Origin: Nocardioides yefusunii
Lineage (GTDB): Bacteria; Actinomycetota; Actinomycetes; Propionibacteriales; Nocardioidaceae
NCBI RefSeq assembly: GCF_004014875.1
Contig: NZ_CP034929.1
Location: 372,001-436,000 of the forward strand
Direction of reading: 5' to 3'
DNA length: 64,000 nt
Part shown: positions 29,468 through 38,911 of the stretch, one piece after another
Position numbering within the stretch: the first letter of the stretch is position 1
Layout: each line of letters begins with the position of its first letter
Program-made: the position numbers and the translations under genes
Notes under the pieces: generated by a model
What the model was told of the DNA's origin: nothing
The model's database searches: none
Seen by the model: the letters and a program-made list of their open reading frames with translations, nothing else

Positions 29468-30135
29468 TGAAGATCGGTGTCGTCACCTTCCCGGGCACGC
29501 TCGACGACGTCGACGCACGCCGCGCGGTCACCATCGGTGGCAACGAGGCCGTGGCCCTGTGGCACGGCGACGAGGACCTCAAGGGTGTCGACGCCGTCGT
29601 CCTGCCCGGTGGTTTCTCCTACGGTGACTACCTGCGTTGCGGTGCGATCTCGCGCTTCTCGCCGGTGATGACCAAGGTCATCGAGTCCGCGAACGCCGGC
29701 ATGCCCGTCTTGGGGATCTGCAACGGTTTCCAGATCCTCACCGAGTCGCACCTGCTCCCCGGCGCGCTGATCCGCAACGATCACCGCAAGTTCATCTGCC
29801 GTGACCAGAAGCTGCGTATCGAGAACAACACCACCCTCTGGACCTCGGCGTACGCCAAGGACGAGGAGATCACCGTGGTGCTCAAGAACGGTGAGGGCAA
29901 CTTCGTCGCCGACGCCGAGACGCTGAAGATGATCGAGGGCGAGGGCCGCGTCGTGGCTCGCTACCTCGACGTCAACCCCAACGGCTCGGTCAACGACATC
30001 GCCGGTGTCACCAACGAGCGCGGCAACGTGGTCGGCCTCATGCCGCACCCCGAGCACGCCGTCGAGGACCTCACCGGTCCCGGCACCCAGGGTTTGGGCT
30101 TCTTCACCTCGCTGGTCGAGAAGGCCTTCGCCTGA
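29467..30135 (+). CDS. purQ: Phosphoribosylformylglycinamidine synthase subunit PurQ (glutaminase)
   Basis: Class I glutamine amidotransferase that hydrolyses glutamine and hands ammonia to PurL for FGAM formation. The nucleophile is C85 in '[11 protein letters not shown]', with H194 and E196 in '[10 protein letters not shown]'; '[15 protein letters not shown]' shapes the oxyanion region. The length of 222 aa is normal. It overlaps purS by one base, and an intrinsic terminator with a T-tract follows. Confidence 0.97.
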   Translation: MKIGVVTFPGTLDDVDARRAVTIGGNEAVALWHGDEDLKGVDAVVLPGGFSYGDYLRCGAISRFSPVMTKVIESANAGMPVLGICNGFQILTESHLLPGALIRNDHRKFICRDQKLRIENNTTLWTSAYAKDEEITVVLKNGEGNFVADAETLKMIEGEGRVVARYLDVNPNGSVNDIAGVTNERGNVVGLMPHPEHAVEDLTGPGTQGLGFFTSLVEKAFA

Positions 30136-30151
30136 TCCGCACGTGAGTCAT

Positions 30152-30199
30152 CACCGACGCCGTTCCCCGGAGCTGAGGGGGACGGCGTCGGTGCGTTTT
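30152..30199 (+). terminator. Intrinsic terminator of purSQ with T-tract
   Basis: A 17-bp stem (caccgacgccgttcccc, one mismatch) with an 8-nt loop is followed by cgttttcc, one of the few hairpins here with a U-run. Confidence 0.85.
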
Positions 30200-30234
30200 C
30201 CAGTGGGGTGGGACGCCTCCGTACCCTTGGCCGC

Positions 30235-30690
30235 ATGAGTCCCAAGAGCCTGTACCGCGGTGTTGCTCGTGTCGAGGCGGTGACCTGGGCCATGCTGATC
30301 ATCGGTCTGGTCCTGAAGTACGTCACCGAGACCACCGACCTCGTCGTGCGTGTCGGCGGCATGCTGCACGGTGCCGCCTTCCTGGCCTACTGCGTCGTCA
30401 CGACGTTCGTCGCCGTCGACCAGAAGTGGGGCGTCGGCCGCTGGCTCGTCGGCGTGCTGTCCTCGATCCCGCCGTTCCTGACGTTGTGGTTCGAGCACCA
30501 CGTCGAGAAGAAGCAGCTCGTCACCGACGCATGGCGTCTGGGGAACGAGCCCGCGCGGGGTCCGCTGGAGCACGCGTCTGCCTTCGTGATCCGCAAGCCT
30601 GTCCAGGGTGCGGCGGTCGGCGTCGTTCTCGTCGCAGTGCTCTTCGTCGTGGCGCTGATGATCGGCCCGCCCGGCGGCGGCTCGCACTGA
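30235..30690 (+). CDS. DUF3817 membrane protein
   Basis: Integral membrane protein of 151 aa belonging to the DUF3817 family common in actinobacteria. Three or four hydrophobic segments are visible ('WAMLIIGLVLKYV', 'GMLHGAAFLAYCVVTTFV', 'VLSSIPPFLTLWFEHH' with the family's FE-H signature, and a C-terminal helix 'VGVVLVAVLFVVALMI'). A TACCCT box at 30222–30227 lies 7 bp before the ATG, so the message is probably leaderless. Function unknown; similar proteins are often near transporters or, as here, purine genes. Confidence 0.88.
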   Translation: MSPKSLYRGVARVEAVTWAMLIIGLVLKYVTETTDLVVRVGGMLHGAAFLAYCVVTTFVAVDQKWGVGRWLVGVLSSIPPFLTLWFEHHVEKKQLVTDAWRLGNEPARGPLEHASAFVIRKPVQGAAVGVVLVAVLFVVALMIGPPGGGSH

Positions 30691-30707
30691 GCGGTTCCCG
30701 CGTCTCT

Positions 30708-30738
30708 CGCCCCCGTCCGGCTCCGCCGGGCGGGGGCG
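30708..30738 (+). terminator. Terminator after the DUF3817 gene
   Basis: An 8-bp G+C stem (cgcccccg/cgggggcg) encloses a smaller ccgg-type stem, 17 bp after the stop. Confidence 0.65.
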
Positions 30739-30851
30739 ACGTGCGTCCGTGGGCAAAACTGCTCGCGGGACCCTTGTGCGCGGATCACGGTGCTGCCAGT
30801 CTTCGGGGTCGGTCGACACTCTCGGAGTCGGCCGGACCGAGGAGAACACCA

Positions 30852-31475
30852 GTGCATCACGCCGCTGCGCACCACAGTGCTGCTTCCCCCCGCCCGACGA
30901 CGCGGGCTCGTCCCGGTGTCCGCGTCGCCGCCCTGTTGCTCGGCGTCGCGCTGACCGCGACGGCCTGCGGGGCGGACACCAGCGAACCGTCCACGGCGAC
31001 GCCGACGGGGGCGGTCGCCTCGGACGCACCGGTCGGTGAACAGTCGGTGGGATCAGCTGTGCCGCTGGCTCCCGGGGAGTTGCCGCCGGTGGGGAGAGCG
31101 CCCCGTAGCCCGGTCTCGCTCGCGGAGAACAGCGGTCTCTTCCTGCCCAAGGCCCTTGCCGTCGGTGGGGGCGTCGTCGGGGAGAGTCGTCTGGTGGACG
31201 GGGTCACCGTCGAGCAGGTCGAGGCGATGCGGCAGTTGTGGAACGACCGCACGGCCCTGCGCCGTTCCTACGGTCGGACGGGCTGCGCTGCCACGACCGA
31301 CGGCGTCTGGTCGGCCGTCCGGCCGGCGCGTGGCGGAGGAGCGGTGTTGTTGCTCGGCACTTGGAGCGGTGGCAGCAAGGTGCTGTGCACGGTCGGCAAC
31401 GCTCGCGTCGTCGTCGATCTCTCACGCAACGAGGTCGTGGGGGAGCGGACCTTCGCGCACCTGCTGCTGCGCTGA
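30852..31475 (+). CDS. Putative lipoprotein of unknown function
   Basis: 207 aa. The GTG at 30852 has GAGGAG 10 bp upstream. A basic N-terminus is followed by 'VAALLLGVALTATACGAD', a hydrophobic core ending in a lipobox-like ATAC (position −3 is Ala rather than the usual Leu, so lipidation is likely but not certain). A Ser/Thr/Pro-rich linker leads to a compact C-terminal domain with two cysteines ('TGCAATTDGVW', 'SKVLCTVGNA') that could form a disulfide. I do not recognise the family. The next gene is convergent. Confidence 0.7.
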   Translation: MHHAAAHHSAASPRPTTRARPGVRVAALLLGVALTATACGADTSEPSTATPTGAVASDAPVGEQSVGSAVPLAPGELPPVGRAPRSPVSLAENSGLFLPKALAVGGGVVGESRLVDGVTVEQVEAMRQLWNDRTALRRSYGRTGCAATTDGVWSAVRPARGGGAVLLLGTWSGGSKVLCTVGNARVVVDLSRNEVVGERTFAHLLLR

Positions 31476-31493
31476 GCCCCGCGGTTGGCCCGT

Positions 31494-32858
31494 TCAGGCG
31501 TTGCCGGCGAACAGCTTCGCCCAGGTGACGGCGTTGACCACGCCGGTGCGCTGGAGACCCACCTTCGACTGGTACGCAGCGACCTGGGACCGCGTCGTCG
31601 CGTCGAAGTGGCCGGTCGAGGTGCCGGTCCGGACGCGGGCAGCGGTCAGGGCCTGCTGGACGCGGTGCACGGCCGTGCCGGTCGAGCCGGTCTTGAGCAC
31701 CGGGGTGCTGCCGCTACGGCCGTCGGAGAGCAGACGCACCCACGTGGTGCGGGTGACGTTGGTGGAGGACGGCAGGCCCTGCGAGATCCGGTACTTGCGG
31801 ACCGCGGAACGCGTCAGCGGACCGAAGTTCCCGTTCGGCTGGAACCTCTTGTACCCCTGCTCGCGGAGCAGGCACTGCACCGCCTTGACCTGCGCCTTCG
31901 TGGCCTTGCCCTTCGCGATCCTGGCCCGGGAGACGATCGGGTACGAGCCGGTGTTGGTGATCGACGCCTTGCCGCAGCGACGGTCCTTCGAGGTGCGCGA
32001 CTTCGTGCCGAGGTCGAGCCAGTTGGAGTCGATGTTGATCTTCACGCCGCCGTGCGTCTCGTCGTGGTCGCCGAGGTACTGCTTGATCCGACCGCCCTTC
32101 CAACCGGCGTCGCTGACGTAGCCGGGCGCGGCGGTGTTGGCCTTGCCGTCCCAACGCGCGATCCAGATCTGCGAGGGCAAGGTGAACTTGCCCGGACGGT
32201 TGACCCGCGCGTCGTCGACCATCGCGATCGTCGACGACGCACCGCCGTAGAGGCCCGGCACGTAGCCGTAGGTCTTCACCTTCGCGCTCCACGCCGAGAC
32301 GAACGCCAGCGCCGACTCGCGGCAATGGGTGTTGGTGGAGTCGAAGTGCTCGAGGTCGTAGTAGATCGTCGATCCCTTGACGATGCCGAGCTTCTTCACG
32401 TCGGCGACGTTCTGCTTGGCCTCGACCCGGGCCTGGGCACGGGCCTCGGCGTACTTCCCGTTGCTGCCCGGGGTCCGGATGATCTTCTGGTCGTCGCGGT
32501 AGCGGGGGAAACTGCCGTTGCAGGAGGCCTGCGGCCCCAACGCGATCGGCAGCAGGCGCCAGCCCTTGGCGAGCTGGGTCGAGACCCACGTCAGCGTCAG
32601 GTTGGGCTGGGTACGGCAGCTGCGGGAGTCGCCGGAGACGTAGATGCCCACCGCCAGGAAGGGGGAGTTCTGCAGCCAAGCGTCCATCTTCGCCTGCGTC
32701 GGAGCCACGCACTGGTCGAATCCGTAGCCGGTGAACTGGCCCGGCGTGACCGGGTTCGCAGCCGTGGCCGGAGGGGTCATGACACCCAGCGTCAGCGCCA
32801 GCCCGGTGAGGGCGGACGCGGTGCTGAGGGCGACGGACTTGAGGGACGGCAGACGCAA
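31494..32858 (-). CDS. Secreted DUF1906 glycoside-hydrolase-like protein with two peptidoglycan-binding domains
   Basis: 454-aa exported protein. The signal peptide is 'LPSLKSVALSTASALTG' onward with cleavage near 'PPATAANP'. The DUF1906 domain (Rv2525c-like TIM-barrel, related to GH25) covers about residues 38–285: 'GYGFDQCVAP', 'VGIYVSGDSRSC', 'IYYDLEHF', 'GYVPGLYGG', 'WIARWDG'. Two PG_binding_1-type repeats follow ('QPNGNFGPLTRSAVRKY', 'STGHFDATTRSQVAAYQ'). The start chosen is TTG 32858, because GGAG lies 7 bp upstream and it places the signal at the N-terminus; the longer open frame is not signal-like. A role in cell-wall remodelling is inferred from the domains. Confidence 0.87.
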   Translation of the reverse strand: MRLPSLKSVALSTASALTGLALTLGVMTPPATAANPVTPGQFTGYGFDQCVAPTQAKMDAWLQNSPFLAVGIYVSGDSRSCRTQPNLTLTWVSTQLAKGWRLLPIALGPQASCNGSFPRYRDDQKIIRTPGSNGKYAEARAQARVEAKQNVADVKKLGIVKGSTIYYDLEHFDSTNTHCRESALAFVSAWSAKVKTYGYVPGLYGGASSTIAMVDDARVNRPGKFTLPSQIWIARWDGKANTAAPGYVSDAGWKGGRIKQYLGDHDETHGGVKINIDSNWLDLGTKSRTSKDRRCGKASITNTGSYPIVSRARIAKGKATKAQVKAVQCLLREQGYKRFQPNGNFGPLTRSAVRKYRISQGLPSSTNVTRTTWVRLLSDGRSGSTPVLKTGSTGTAVHRVQQALTAARVRTGTSTGHFDATTRSQVAAYQSKVGLQRTGVVNAVTWAKLFAGNA

Positions 32859-32998
32859 GACAGGCTCCGAGAAAGGGGTGGCGGCGAAGCGCGGGGACGG
32901 CGATGACACCGTGGGACGCTGCTCAAAGGATCCCCCGGAGCGGGGCGCCTCAATCCACATATCGCCGTCGTCGGCGCGTCATCAAGGAGAACGCAGTC

Positions 32999-33304
32999 GT
33001 GTTCCAGCACATCGGTGCCCTCACCCTCGCCCCCGAGACCCCTGCCGAGCACCTCGAGGTCACCGCGCAGGCGTTCCGTGACCTCGCCGGCGTCGTTCCC
33101 GGCCTGCTCGCCGCCCGTGCCGTGGTCGACCCGGGCCTGCGTGAGGGCAACTGCTCGGTGATGTTCGTCCTCGACTTCGACACCGAGGAGTCGTGGCGTG
33201 CCTACGCCCCGCACCCCGCGCACCGGGCGATCGTCGACGACCTCCTGGCCGGTCGCATGGTCGGCAAGACCTTCATGCAGGTGCCCGGAGGCGACCTGCT
33301 CTGA
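32999..33304 (+). CDS. Dabb (stress-responsive alpha/beta barrel) domain protein
   Basis: 101-aa dimeric ferredoxin-fold protein. '[20 protein letters not shown]', the central '[20 protein letters not shown]' and the C-terminal strand are typical of Dabb. GTG 32999 has AAGGAG 9 bp upstream. Biochemical role unknown. It is 134 bp upstream of purL and on the same strand, but purL has its own promoter. Confidence 0.88.
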   Translation: MFQHIGALTLAPETPAEHLEVTAQAFRDLAGVVPGLLAARAVVDPGLREGNCSVMFVLDFDTEESWRAYAPHPAHRAIVDDLLAGRMVGKTFMQVPGGDLL

Positions 33305-33438
33305 CGCTCCGAGGTCACGTCCGACGGGTGACTCCGGTCACCCGTCGCCGTGGCCGGAGCGTGACCTTGGCCGCACTGCTGTCCCAGCCGGGTGGTGCCG
33401 ACTCGGGTCTCGGTCCGGTCACAGGTAGATTTCATCCC

Positions 33439-35721
33439 GTGGCCGAGACCTCCCGCACCCCCAGTCAGCTCGACACCGTGGCCGTTGCCACCCAGGACCC
33501 GAACCGGGAGCAGCCGTGGGCTGATCTCGGTCTGAAGGCGGACGAGTACGACCGCATCAAGGAGATCCTGGGACGACGCCCCACCTCTGCCGAGCTCGCC
33601 ATGTACTCCGTCATGTGGTCGGAGCACTGCTCCTACAAGTCGACGAAGGTCCACCTGAAGCAGTTCGGTGAGATCCCGCAGGAGACCCCGGTCGGCAAGA
33701 TGCTCGCCGGCATCGGCGAGAACGCCGGCGTCATCGACATCGGCCAGGGCTACGCGGTCACCTTCAAGGTGGAGTCGCACAACCACCCGTCGTTCGTCGA
33801 GCCCTACCAGGGTGCCGCGACCGGCGTCGGCGGCATCGTCCGCGACATCCTCGCGATGGGTGCCCGTCCGGTCGCCGTCGTCGACCCGCTCCGCTTCGGT
33901 CCGCTCGACGCCGAGGACACCGCCCGTGTCCTGCCCGGCATCGTGGCCGGCGTCGGTGGCTACGGCAACTGCCTCGGCCTGCCCAACATCGGTGGCGAGG
34001 CCGTCTTCGACGCCACGTACGCCGGCAACCCGCTCGTCAACGCCGGCGCCATCGGCGTCCTGCGTCACGAGGACCTCCACCTCGCCAACGCGTCCGGCAA
34101 GGGCAACCAGGTCATCCTGTACGGCGCCCGCACCGGTGGCGACGGCATCGGCGGCGTCTCCGTGCTCGCCTCGGAGACCTTCGACGAGGGCGGCCCCGCC
34201 AAGCGCCCGTCGGTCCAGGTCGGCGACCCGTTCATGGAGAAGCTGCTCATCGAGTGCACCCTCGAGCTCTTCGCCGCCGGCCTCGTCGCCGGTATCCAGG
34301 ACCTCGGCGGCGCCGGTCTCTCCTGCGCCACCTCCGAGCTCGCCTCCGCCGGTGACGGCGGCATGCACGTCGAGCTCGACCGCGTCCCGCTGCGTGACTC
34401 CTCGCTCTCCCCCGAAGAGATCCTGATGAGCGAGTCGCAGGAGCGCATGATGGCGGTCGTGACCCCCGACAACGTCGAGGCGTTCCTGACCATCTGCAAG
34501 AAGTGGGACGTCGAGGCCGTCGTCGTCGGTGAGGTCACCGACACCGGTCGCCTCGAGATCGACTGGCACGGCGAGCGCGTCGTCGACGTGCCCCCGGCCT
34601 CCGTCGCCCACGACGGCCCGGTCTACAACCGTCCCTTCGCTCGCCCCGACTGGCAGGACACCCTGCAGGCCGACGGCGCCGAGAAGCTGGCCCGCCCCAC
34701 CACGGGCGCCGAGCTCAAGGACACCCTGCTCACCCTGGTCGCCTCGCCCAACCTGTGCGACAAGGCGTGGATCACCGACCAGTACGACCGTTACGTCCGC
34801 GGCAACACCGTCCTCTCGCAGCCCGAGGACTCCGGCATGATCCGCGTCGACGACTCCACCAACCTCGGTGTGGCCATGTCGACCGACGCCAACGGCCGCT
34901 ACACCAAGCTCGACCCGTACACCGGCGCGCAGCTGTCGCTGGCCGAGTCGTACCGCAACGTCTCCACCGGTGGCGCGACCCCGCTGGCGATCTCCGACTG
35001 CCTCAACTTCGGTTCGCCCGAGGACCCGGCCGTCATGTGGCAGTTCGCCGAGGCCTGCCGTGGCCTGAAGGACGCCTGCCTCGAGCTCGGCATCCCGGTC
35101 ACCGGCGGCAACGTCTCGCTCTACAACCAGACCGGTGAGACCGCGATCCTCCCGACGCCCGTCGTGGCCGTCCTGGGTGTCATCGAGGACGTCACCAAGC
35201 GCACCGGCTCGGCGTTCGTCGCCGAGGGTGCGAAGGTGCTGCTGCTCGGCGAGACCGCCGAGGAGCTCTCCGGCTCCGAGTGGGCGCATGTCGTCCACAA
35301 CCACCTCGGTGGTCTCCCGCCGCAGGTGAAGCTGGCCGCCGAGAAGCAGCTCGCCGACGTCCTGACCGCCGCCTCGCGCGACGGCCTGGTCACCTCCGCG
35401 CACGACCTCTCCGACGGCGGTCTCGCGATCGCTCTCGCCGAGGCGACCTTCCGCAACGGCATCGGCGCGACCGTCTCGGTCGCCGACGTCCACGCCGACG
35501 CGTTCGTGGCGCTCTTCTCCGAGTCGACCGCCCGCGTCCTGGTCACCGTCACCGACGAGCAGGTCGAGGCGTTCACCGCTCTGGCTGCCGCCAACGGCGT
35601 CAAGGTCACCGAGCTGGGCACCACCGGCGGCACCGACCTGGTCGTCGAGGGCCAGTTCACTGCCCCGGTCGCCGAGGTCAAGGCTGCTTGGCAGGCCACC
35701 CTGCCGGCCGCGATGGCCTGA
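33439..35721 (+). CDS. purL: Phosphoribosylformylglycinamidine synthase subunit PurL
   Basis: Catalytic subunit (760 aa, small type) that converts FGAR to FGAM with ATP and ammonia from PurQ; it works with PurS. Seen: '[16 protein letters not shown]' near residues 56–71 (catalytic His), '[16 protein letters not shown]', '[18 protein letters not shown]', '[15 protein letters not shown]' and the second-half '[14 protein letters not shown]'. The frame is open far upstream, but GTG 33439 lies 7 bp after TAGATT (33426–33431) and the conserved protein begins there; the message is probably leaderless. A terminator follows at 35777. Confidence 0.97.
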   Translation: MAETSRTPSQLDTVAVATQDPNREQPWADLGLKADEYDRIKEILGRRPTSAELAMYSVMWSEHCSYKSTKVHLKQFGEIPQETPVGKMLAGIGENAGVIDIGQGYAVTFKVESHNHPSFVEPYQGAATGVGGIVRDILAMGARPVAVVDPLRFGPLDAEDTARVLPGIVAGVGGYGNCLGLPNIGGEAVFDATYAGNPLVNAGAIGVLRHEDLHLANASGKGNQVILYGARTGGDGIGGVSVLASETFDEGGPAKRPSVQVGDPFMEKLLIECTLELFAAGLVAGIQDLGGAGLSCATSELASAGDGGMHVELDRVPLRDSSLSPEEILMSESQERMMAVVTPDNVEAFLTICKKWDVEAVVVGEVTDTGRLEIDWHGERVVDVPPASVAHDGPVYNRPFARPDWQDTLQADGAEKLARPTTGAELKDTLLTLVASPNLCDKAWITDQYDRYVRGNTVLSQPEDSGMIRVDDSTNLGVAMSTDANGRYTKLDPYTGAQLSLAESYRNVSTGGATPLAISDCLNFGSPEDPAVMWQFAEACRGLKDACLELGIPVTGGNVSLYNQTGETAILPTPVVAVLGVIEDVTKRTGSAFVAEGAKVLLLGETAEELSGSEWAHVVHNHLGGLPPQVKLAAEKQLADVLTAASRDGLVTSAHDLSDGGLAIALAEATFRNGIGATVSVADVHADAFVALFSESTARVLVTVTDEQVEAFTALAAANGVKVTELGTTGGTDLVVEGQFTAPVAEVKAAWQATLPAAMA

Positions 35722-35731
35722 TCTGCTGACG

Positions 35732-35773
35732 CAGCACCGACACAGCACTGACACAGCACTGACACAGTGCTGA
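35732..35773 (+). repeat. 11-bp tandem repeat (cagcactgaca) after purL
   Basis: Three and a half copies of an 11-bp unit lie between the purL stop and its terminator. The last partial unit (cagtgctg) is the reverse complement of cagcactg, so the array can also fold. Confidence 0.8.
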
Positions 35774-35776
35774 ACG

Positions 35777-35814
35777 GGAGGCCCCGCTTCGACCACGGTC
35801 GAGGCGGGGCCTCC
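35777..35814 (+). terminator. Intrinsic terminator of purL
   Basis: A 17-bp stem (ggaggccccgcttcgac, one U·G) with a 4-nt loop, 55 bp after the stop. Confidence 0.85.
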
Positions 35815-35875
35815 TGCTTCATTCTGTGCCGGATAGTCTCGGGGCGCTGTCCGCTGCTGGTCCGAGGAGATTCCG

Positions 35876-36790
35876 TTGAGCATCCAGGTCGTCGTTCCCA
35901 CCGCCGAACTCGCCGAGGCCGTCGGTCCCGTCACGGGTGCCGAGTTCACGGTCTGGAACGGCGACGGTGACGCTCTCACCCACGTGGACCTCTGGGTGCC
36001 CGACTACTCCACCCACCCCAGCGTCATCGACCGGGTGCAGGCCTTCGGATCCGTCGGTGCGGTCCAGTTGCAGACCGCCGGGTACGACGGCGTCCCGGAG
36101 CGGATGCCCGCCGGCGTCTCCTTGCACAGCGCCGTCGGAGTGCACGACGACGCCACCGCCGAGCACGCCGTCGGAATGACGCTGGCCGTGCTGCGCGGCA
36201 TCCCCGAGTCGGTCCGCAACGCCGACACCGGCACCTGGGTGCGGATGCCGGGACGTCAGTCGCTCGCCGACGCCCGCGTCATGATCCTGGGTTACGGCTC
36301 GATCGGGCGTGCGGTGGCCGAGCGTCTGGTCCCGATGAAGGCGCACGTCACCGGCGTCGCGACCCGTCCCCGGCCCGACGACGTCGTCGGACAGGTGCGC
36401 GGCTTCGACGAGCTCGACGCACTGCTGCCGAAGCAGGACGTCGTCATCGTCCTGGTCCCGCACAACGCCGCCACCGACAAGCTCGTCGACGCCAGCTTCT
36501 TGGCGAAGATGGCTGACGGCGCGCTGCTGGTCAACGTCGCCCGCGGGGGAGTGGCCGACACCGACGCGATCCTCGCCGAGGCCGGACGCCTGCGCTTCGC
36601 CCTCGACGTCACCGACCCCGAGCCCCTGCCCGACGGCCACCCGCTGTTCAACGCCCCCGGCGTGCTGATCACCCCGCACGTCGCCGGTGGCACCACCGCG
36701 ATGCTGCCGCGCATGGCTGCGGTGATCCGCGCCCAGGTGACGCGTCTGGTCGCCGGCGAGCCGCTCGCCCACGTCGTCCACCCGGTCTGA
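35876..36790 (+). CDS. D-isomer specific 2-hydroxyacid dehydrogenase
   Basis: NAD(P)-dependent oxidoreductase of 304 aa; substrate unknown (glyoxylate/hydroxypyruvate or phosphoglycerate-type acids are typical). The nucleotide-binding motif 'ILGYGSIGRAVAERL' is at about 137–151, followed by 'VLVPHNAATDKLVD', the catalytic arginine in 'LVNVARGG' and the catalytic histidine in 'LITPHVAGGT' near residue 268. Start codon TTG 35876, preceded by GAGGAGA. The N-terminal catalytic domain is shorter than in phosphoglycerate dehydrogenase and there is no ACT domain. Confidence 0.9.
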   Translation: MSIQVVVPTAELAEAVGPVTGAEFTVWNGDGDALTHVDLWVPDYSTHPSVIDRVQAFGSVGAVQLQTAGYDGVPERMPAGVSLHSAVGVHDDATAEHAVGMTLAVLRGIPESVRNADTGTWVRMPGRQSLADARVMILGYGSIGRAVAERLVPMKAHVTGVATRPRPDDVVGQVRGFDELDALLPKQDVVIVLVPHNAATDKLVDASFLAKMADGALLVNVARGGVADTDAILAEAGRLRFALDVTDPEPLPDGHPLFNAPGVLITPHVAGGTTAMLPRMAAVIRAQVTRLVAGEPLAHVVHPV

Positions 36791-36810
36791 GGCACTCGCT
36801 TCGCTCGCCT

Positions 36811-36872
36811 GCGCAATTGTCGGATTGATGCCACTCCGGCGGCGTGTCGACGCATCAATCCCACAATTGCGG
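36811..36872 (-). repeat. 62-bp palindromic repeat element, copy 2
   Basis: Reverse-oriented copy of the element at 719–780. The arms (gcgcaattgtcggattgatg…) pair with one mismatch. It lies 20 bp after the dehydrogenase stop. The 20-bp centre is the most diverged part, while the arms are nearly unchanged. Confidence 0.8.
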
Positions 36873-36953
36873 ACCGGTGCACGGGTTCTCCGGGCGTGTC
36901 CCGGCGGCTGCGCCTAACCTCGGACGTCCCTGATGCCGACCCGAGGTGACTCC

Positions 36954-37643
36954 GTGAACCGCCGTACCGCTGCTCCCGTCCTGCTCGTCGCACTCGCACT
37001 GCCGATGCTCCCGACGCTGACCGCCCCGGCCTCCGCTGCCGACGCGTGTTCGTCGCGCACCGTCAACCCGCGCAAGGCGATCGCTCCCAAGACGTTTGCC
37101 AAGTGCACGGTCGCGGCGATGAAGAAGTCGAAGACCGTCGTCATCCGGACCACGCAGTCCGGCGGTCCGACCGGGAAGGGCCCCTACCGGTTCGGGAAGA
37201 CCACCGACGCCTCCGTCAGCAGCAGCGACGGCTCCAAGCAGGTCGCTCTCGGCAAGAACTTCTGGATGAAGCCGGCGGGTGAGGGATGGTCGAAGGGCAA
37301 GAAGAACGGCAACGCCGACGAGCAGCTCGCCCACTTCACCGGGGTGTTGTGGCGCGCCAATGCCTCTGCAGCCTCCTACAAGCGGGCGCTCGGCTCGAGC
37401 ACGGTGAAGTGGAAGTGGACCGGCGTCGAGAAGAAGATCAACGGCGTCAAGGCCCGCGAATATGCCGGCAAGCCGGTGTTCGAAGGTGTCAAGGTCTCCG
37501 CCTACACGGTGTGGCTGGACACTCAGTACCGCCCCATCCGGGTCGCCTCCACCGTCACCGGGTTCGGCGTGACGGTGAAGAGCAAGCAGGACTTCACCAA
37601 GTGGGGCAAGAAGGTCACCATCAAGGCGCCGAAGGTCAAGTGA
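36954..37643 (+). CDS. Secreted LolA/LppX-like fold protein
   Basis: 229-aa exported protein. The Sec signal is 'NRRTAAPVLLVALALPML' with cleavage after 'APASA'. No lipobox is present. The mature part has 'AMKKSKTVVIRTTQSGG', 'YTVWLDTQYRPIRVASTV' and 'FTKWGKKVTIKAP', a strand pattern resembling LppX/LprG and other LolA-like lipid or hydrophobe carriers. GAGGTGAC precedes GTG 36954. A carrier role is inferred from fold resemblance only. Confidence 0.7.
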   Translation: MNRRTAAPVLLVALALPMLPTLTAPASAADACSSRTVNPRKAIAPKTFAKCTVAAMKKSKTVVIRTTQSGGPTGKGPYRFGKTTDASVSSSDGSKQVALGKNFWMKPAGEGWSKGKKNGNADEQLAHFTGVLWRANASAASYKRALGSSTVKWKWTGVEKKINGVKAREYAGKPVFEGVKVSAYTVWLDTQYRPIRVASTVTGFGVTVKSKQDFTKWGKKVTIKAPKVK

Positions 37644-37647
37644 GCCG

Positions 37648-38415
37648 ATGACGGCAACCCCCACGCCGGACGACTTCCGGGCGCTGGCACGCTCGTCGCC
37701 GTGGTTGTGCACCAGTGCGCACATCACCCGACGGATGCACAGGGACGGCGTCCACCAGGTCGTCGAGGCGTGGTTGCGTCGTCCGGGTGAGTTGACCGTT
37801 CTCGACGAGAACGGTGAGCACTCCTGGGCAGCCGGCATGCAGACCTACGTGCCGCCGTCGGTGGTCGCCGCGTGGTCGGGGATGCCGGAGAGGTACGCCG
37901 ACGACGTCGTCGCGGCTCGCGCTGCGTCGTTGAGGTGGGTGCACGCGGCGGAACCGATGCGTCGCGAGGACGGCCTGGTTGCCGTCCGGCCCGACCAAGG
38001 GCAGGAGTGGCTCGCCGCGACGGGTCAGGTGCCCGAGGCGTACGAAGTCGACGACCCGATGTACGACAACTATGTCTGGGTCGCGATGCTCGACCCGCTC
38101 GAACTCTCCGCCGGTGTCGCGCTGCGCGATGTCAACGTGACCACCCACCACGGACGCGAGGCGTGGGCAGCCCTCGCGGTGACAGAGCCGGCCTACGAGC
38201 CCCGCTGCGGATGCTGCCCGCTGCTGGAGAACGCCCACACCGCACGTCAGGAGTACGGCGACGAGAAACGTCTCGTCGCTGCGGCGTACCCGGTCGCGCA
38301 CCGCGTGGTTCTGGATCGTGCCACCGGGTTCGTCGTCAGCGTGGCCCCGGTCTGGGGTCGGGAGGACGGACGACGCGATCTCGGGTTCGACCTGGAGATC
38401 CACGCCTCCGCCTGA
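37648..38415 (+). CDS. Conserved hypothetical protein
   Basis: 255 aa, soluble, no signal or membrane segment. I do not recognise a family. Features: 'LARSSPWLCTSAHITRRM' at the start, a central 'VDDPMYDNYVWVAMLDPLEL', and a cysteine cluster 'CGCCPLLENA' near residue 190 that could bind metal. It starts 4 bp after the previous stop, so it may be cotranscribed with the secreted protein gene. Confidence 0.7.
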   Translation: MTATPTPDDFRALARSSPWLCTSAHITRRMHRDGVHQVVEAWLRRPGELTVLDENGEHSWAAGMQTYVPPSVVAAWSGMPERYADDVVAARAASLRWVHAAEPMRREDGLVAVRPDQGQEWLAATGQVPEAYEVDDPMYDNYVWVAMLDPLELSAGVALRDVNVTTHHGREAWAALAVTEPAYEPRCGCCPLLENAHTARQEYGDEKRLVAAAYPVAHRVVLDRATGFVVSVAPVWGREDGRRDLGFDLEIHASA

Positions 38416-38449
38416 CCCGGCCGTGGCGACGGGCTCGTAGGCTCGACGC

Positions 38450-38800
38450 ATGGCTCGTCGACTCGTCCCCGCTGACCGTTCCGAGGTCGAGGCTGCGCTG
38501 GCCGCCGACCCGAAGGGCCGCGCGGAGTGGAAGCTGCTGACCAAGCACTACATGGCGTTGCTGGAGGAGAAGGCGCCCGGGCACTCCGTCGAGGTGCGGG
38601 TCCCGCCGTACGCCGCGGTCCAGGTGATCCCGGGCGTCAAGCACACCCGCGGCACCCCGCCGGCCGTCGTCGAGACCGACGCCGCGACCTGGGTCGCGTT
38701 GGCGCGTGGGGAGATGACGTGGGCCGAGGCTGAGGCGTCGGGCAAGGTGAGTGCGAGCGGGCAGCGCGCTGACCTGGAGCCCTGGCTGCCCCTCGCCTGA
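38450..38800 (+). CDS. Sterol-carrier-family (SCP2-like) small protein
   Basis: 116-aa protein of the actinobacterial 'sterol carrier family' group. The characteristic part is 'VEVRVPPYAAVQVIPG', then 'TPPAVVETDAATWVALARGE' and 'WAEAEASGKVSASGQRADL'. Homologues lie next to purF in mycobacteria, as this one lies in the purL–purF interval. TAGGCT at 38438–38443 lies 6 bp before the ATG (leaderless type). Ligand unknown. Confidence 0.85.
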   Translation: MARRLVPADRSEVEAALAADPKGRAEWKLLTKHYMALLEEKAPGHSVEVRVPPYAAVQVIPGVKHTRGTPPAVVETDAATWVALARGEMTWAEAEASGKVSASGQRADLEPWLPLA

Positions 38801-38807
38801 CGTCAGA

Positions 38808-38860
38808 CCCCACCGGTTTGGGTCGCGAAAACGCCGTTTTCACGACCCAAACCGGTGGGG
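38808..38860. repeat. Long intergenic hairpin 3' of the sterol-carrier gene
   Basis: An 18-bp perfect stem (ccccaccggtttgggtcg), a C·A mismatch, then a 6-bp stem gaaaac/gttttc with a 3-nt loop. It starts 8 bp after the stop codon. The layout parallels the palindrome at 2885–2945. Confidence 0.8.
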
Positions 38861-38911
38861 CGCGCGAGACCCGGAGGGGCGGGACGCCCACGAGCGCGGC
38901 ATCATGTGCCC

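Noticed and set aside
33202..35979. 925-codon open frame on the minus strand opposite purL
   Set aside because: Shadow of purL; no start signal, biased composition.
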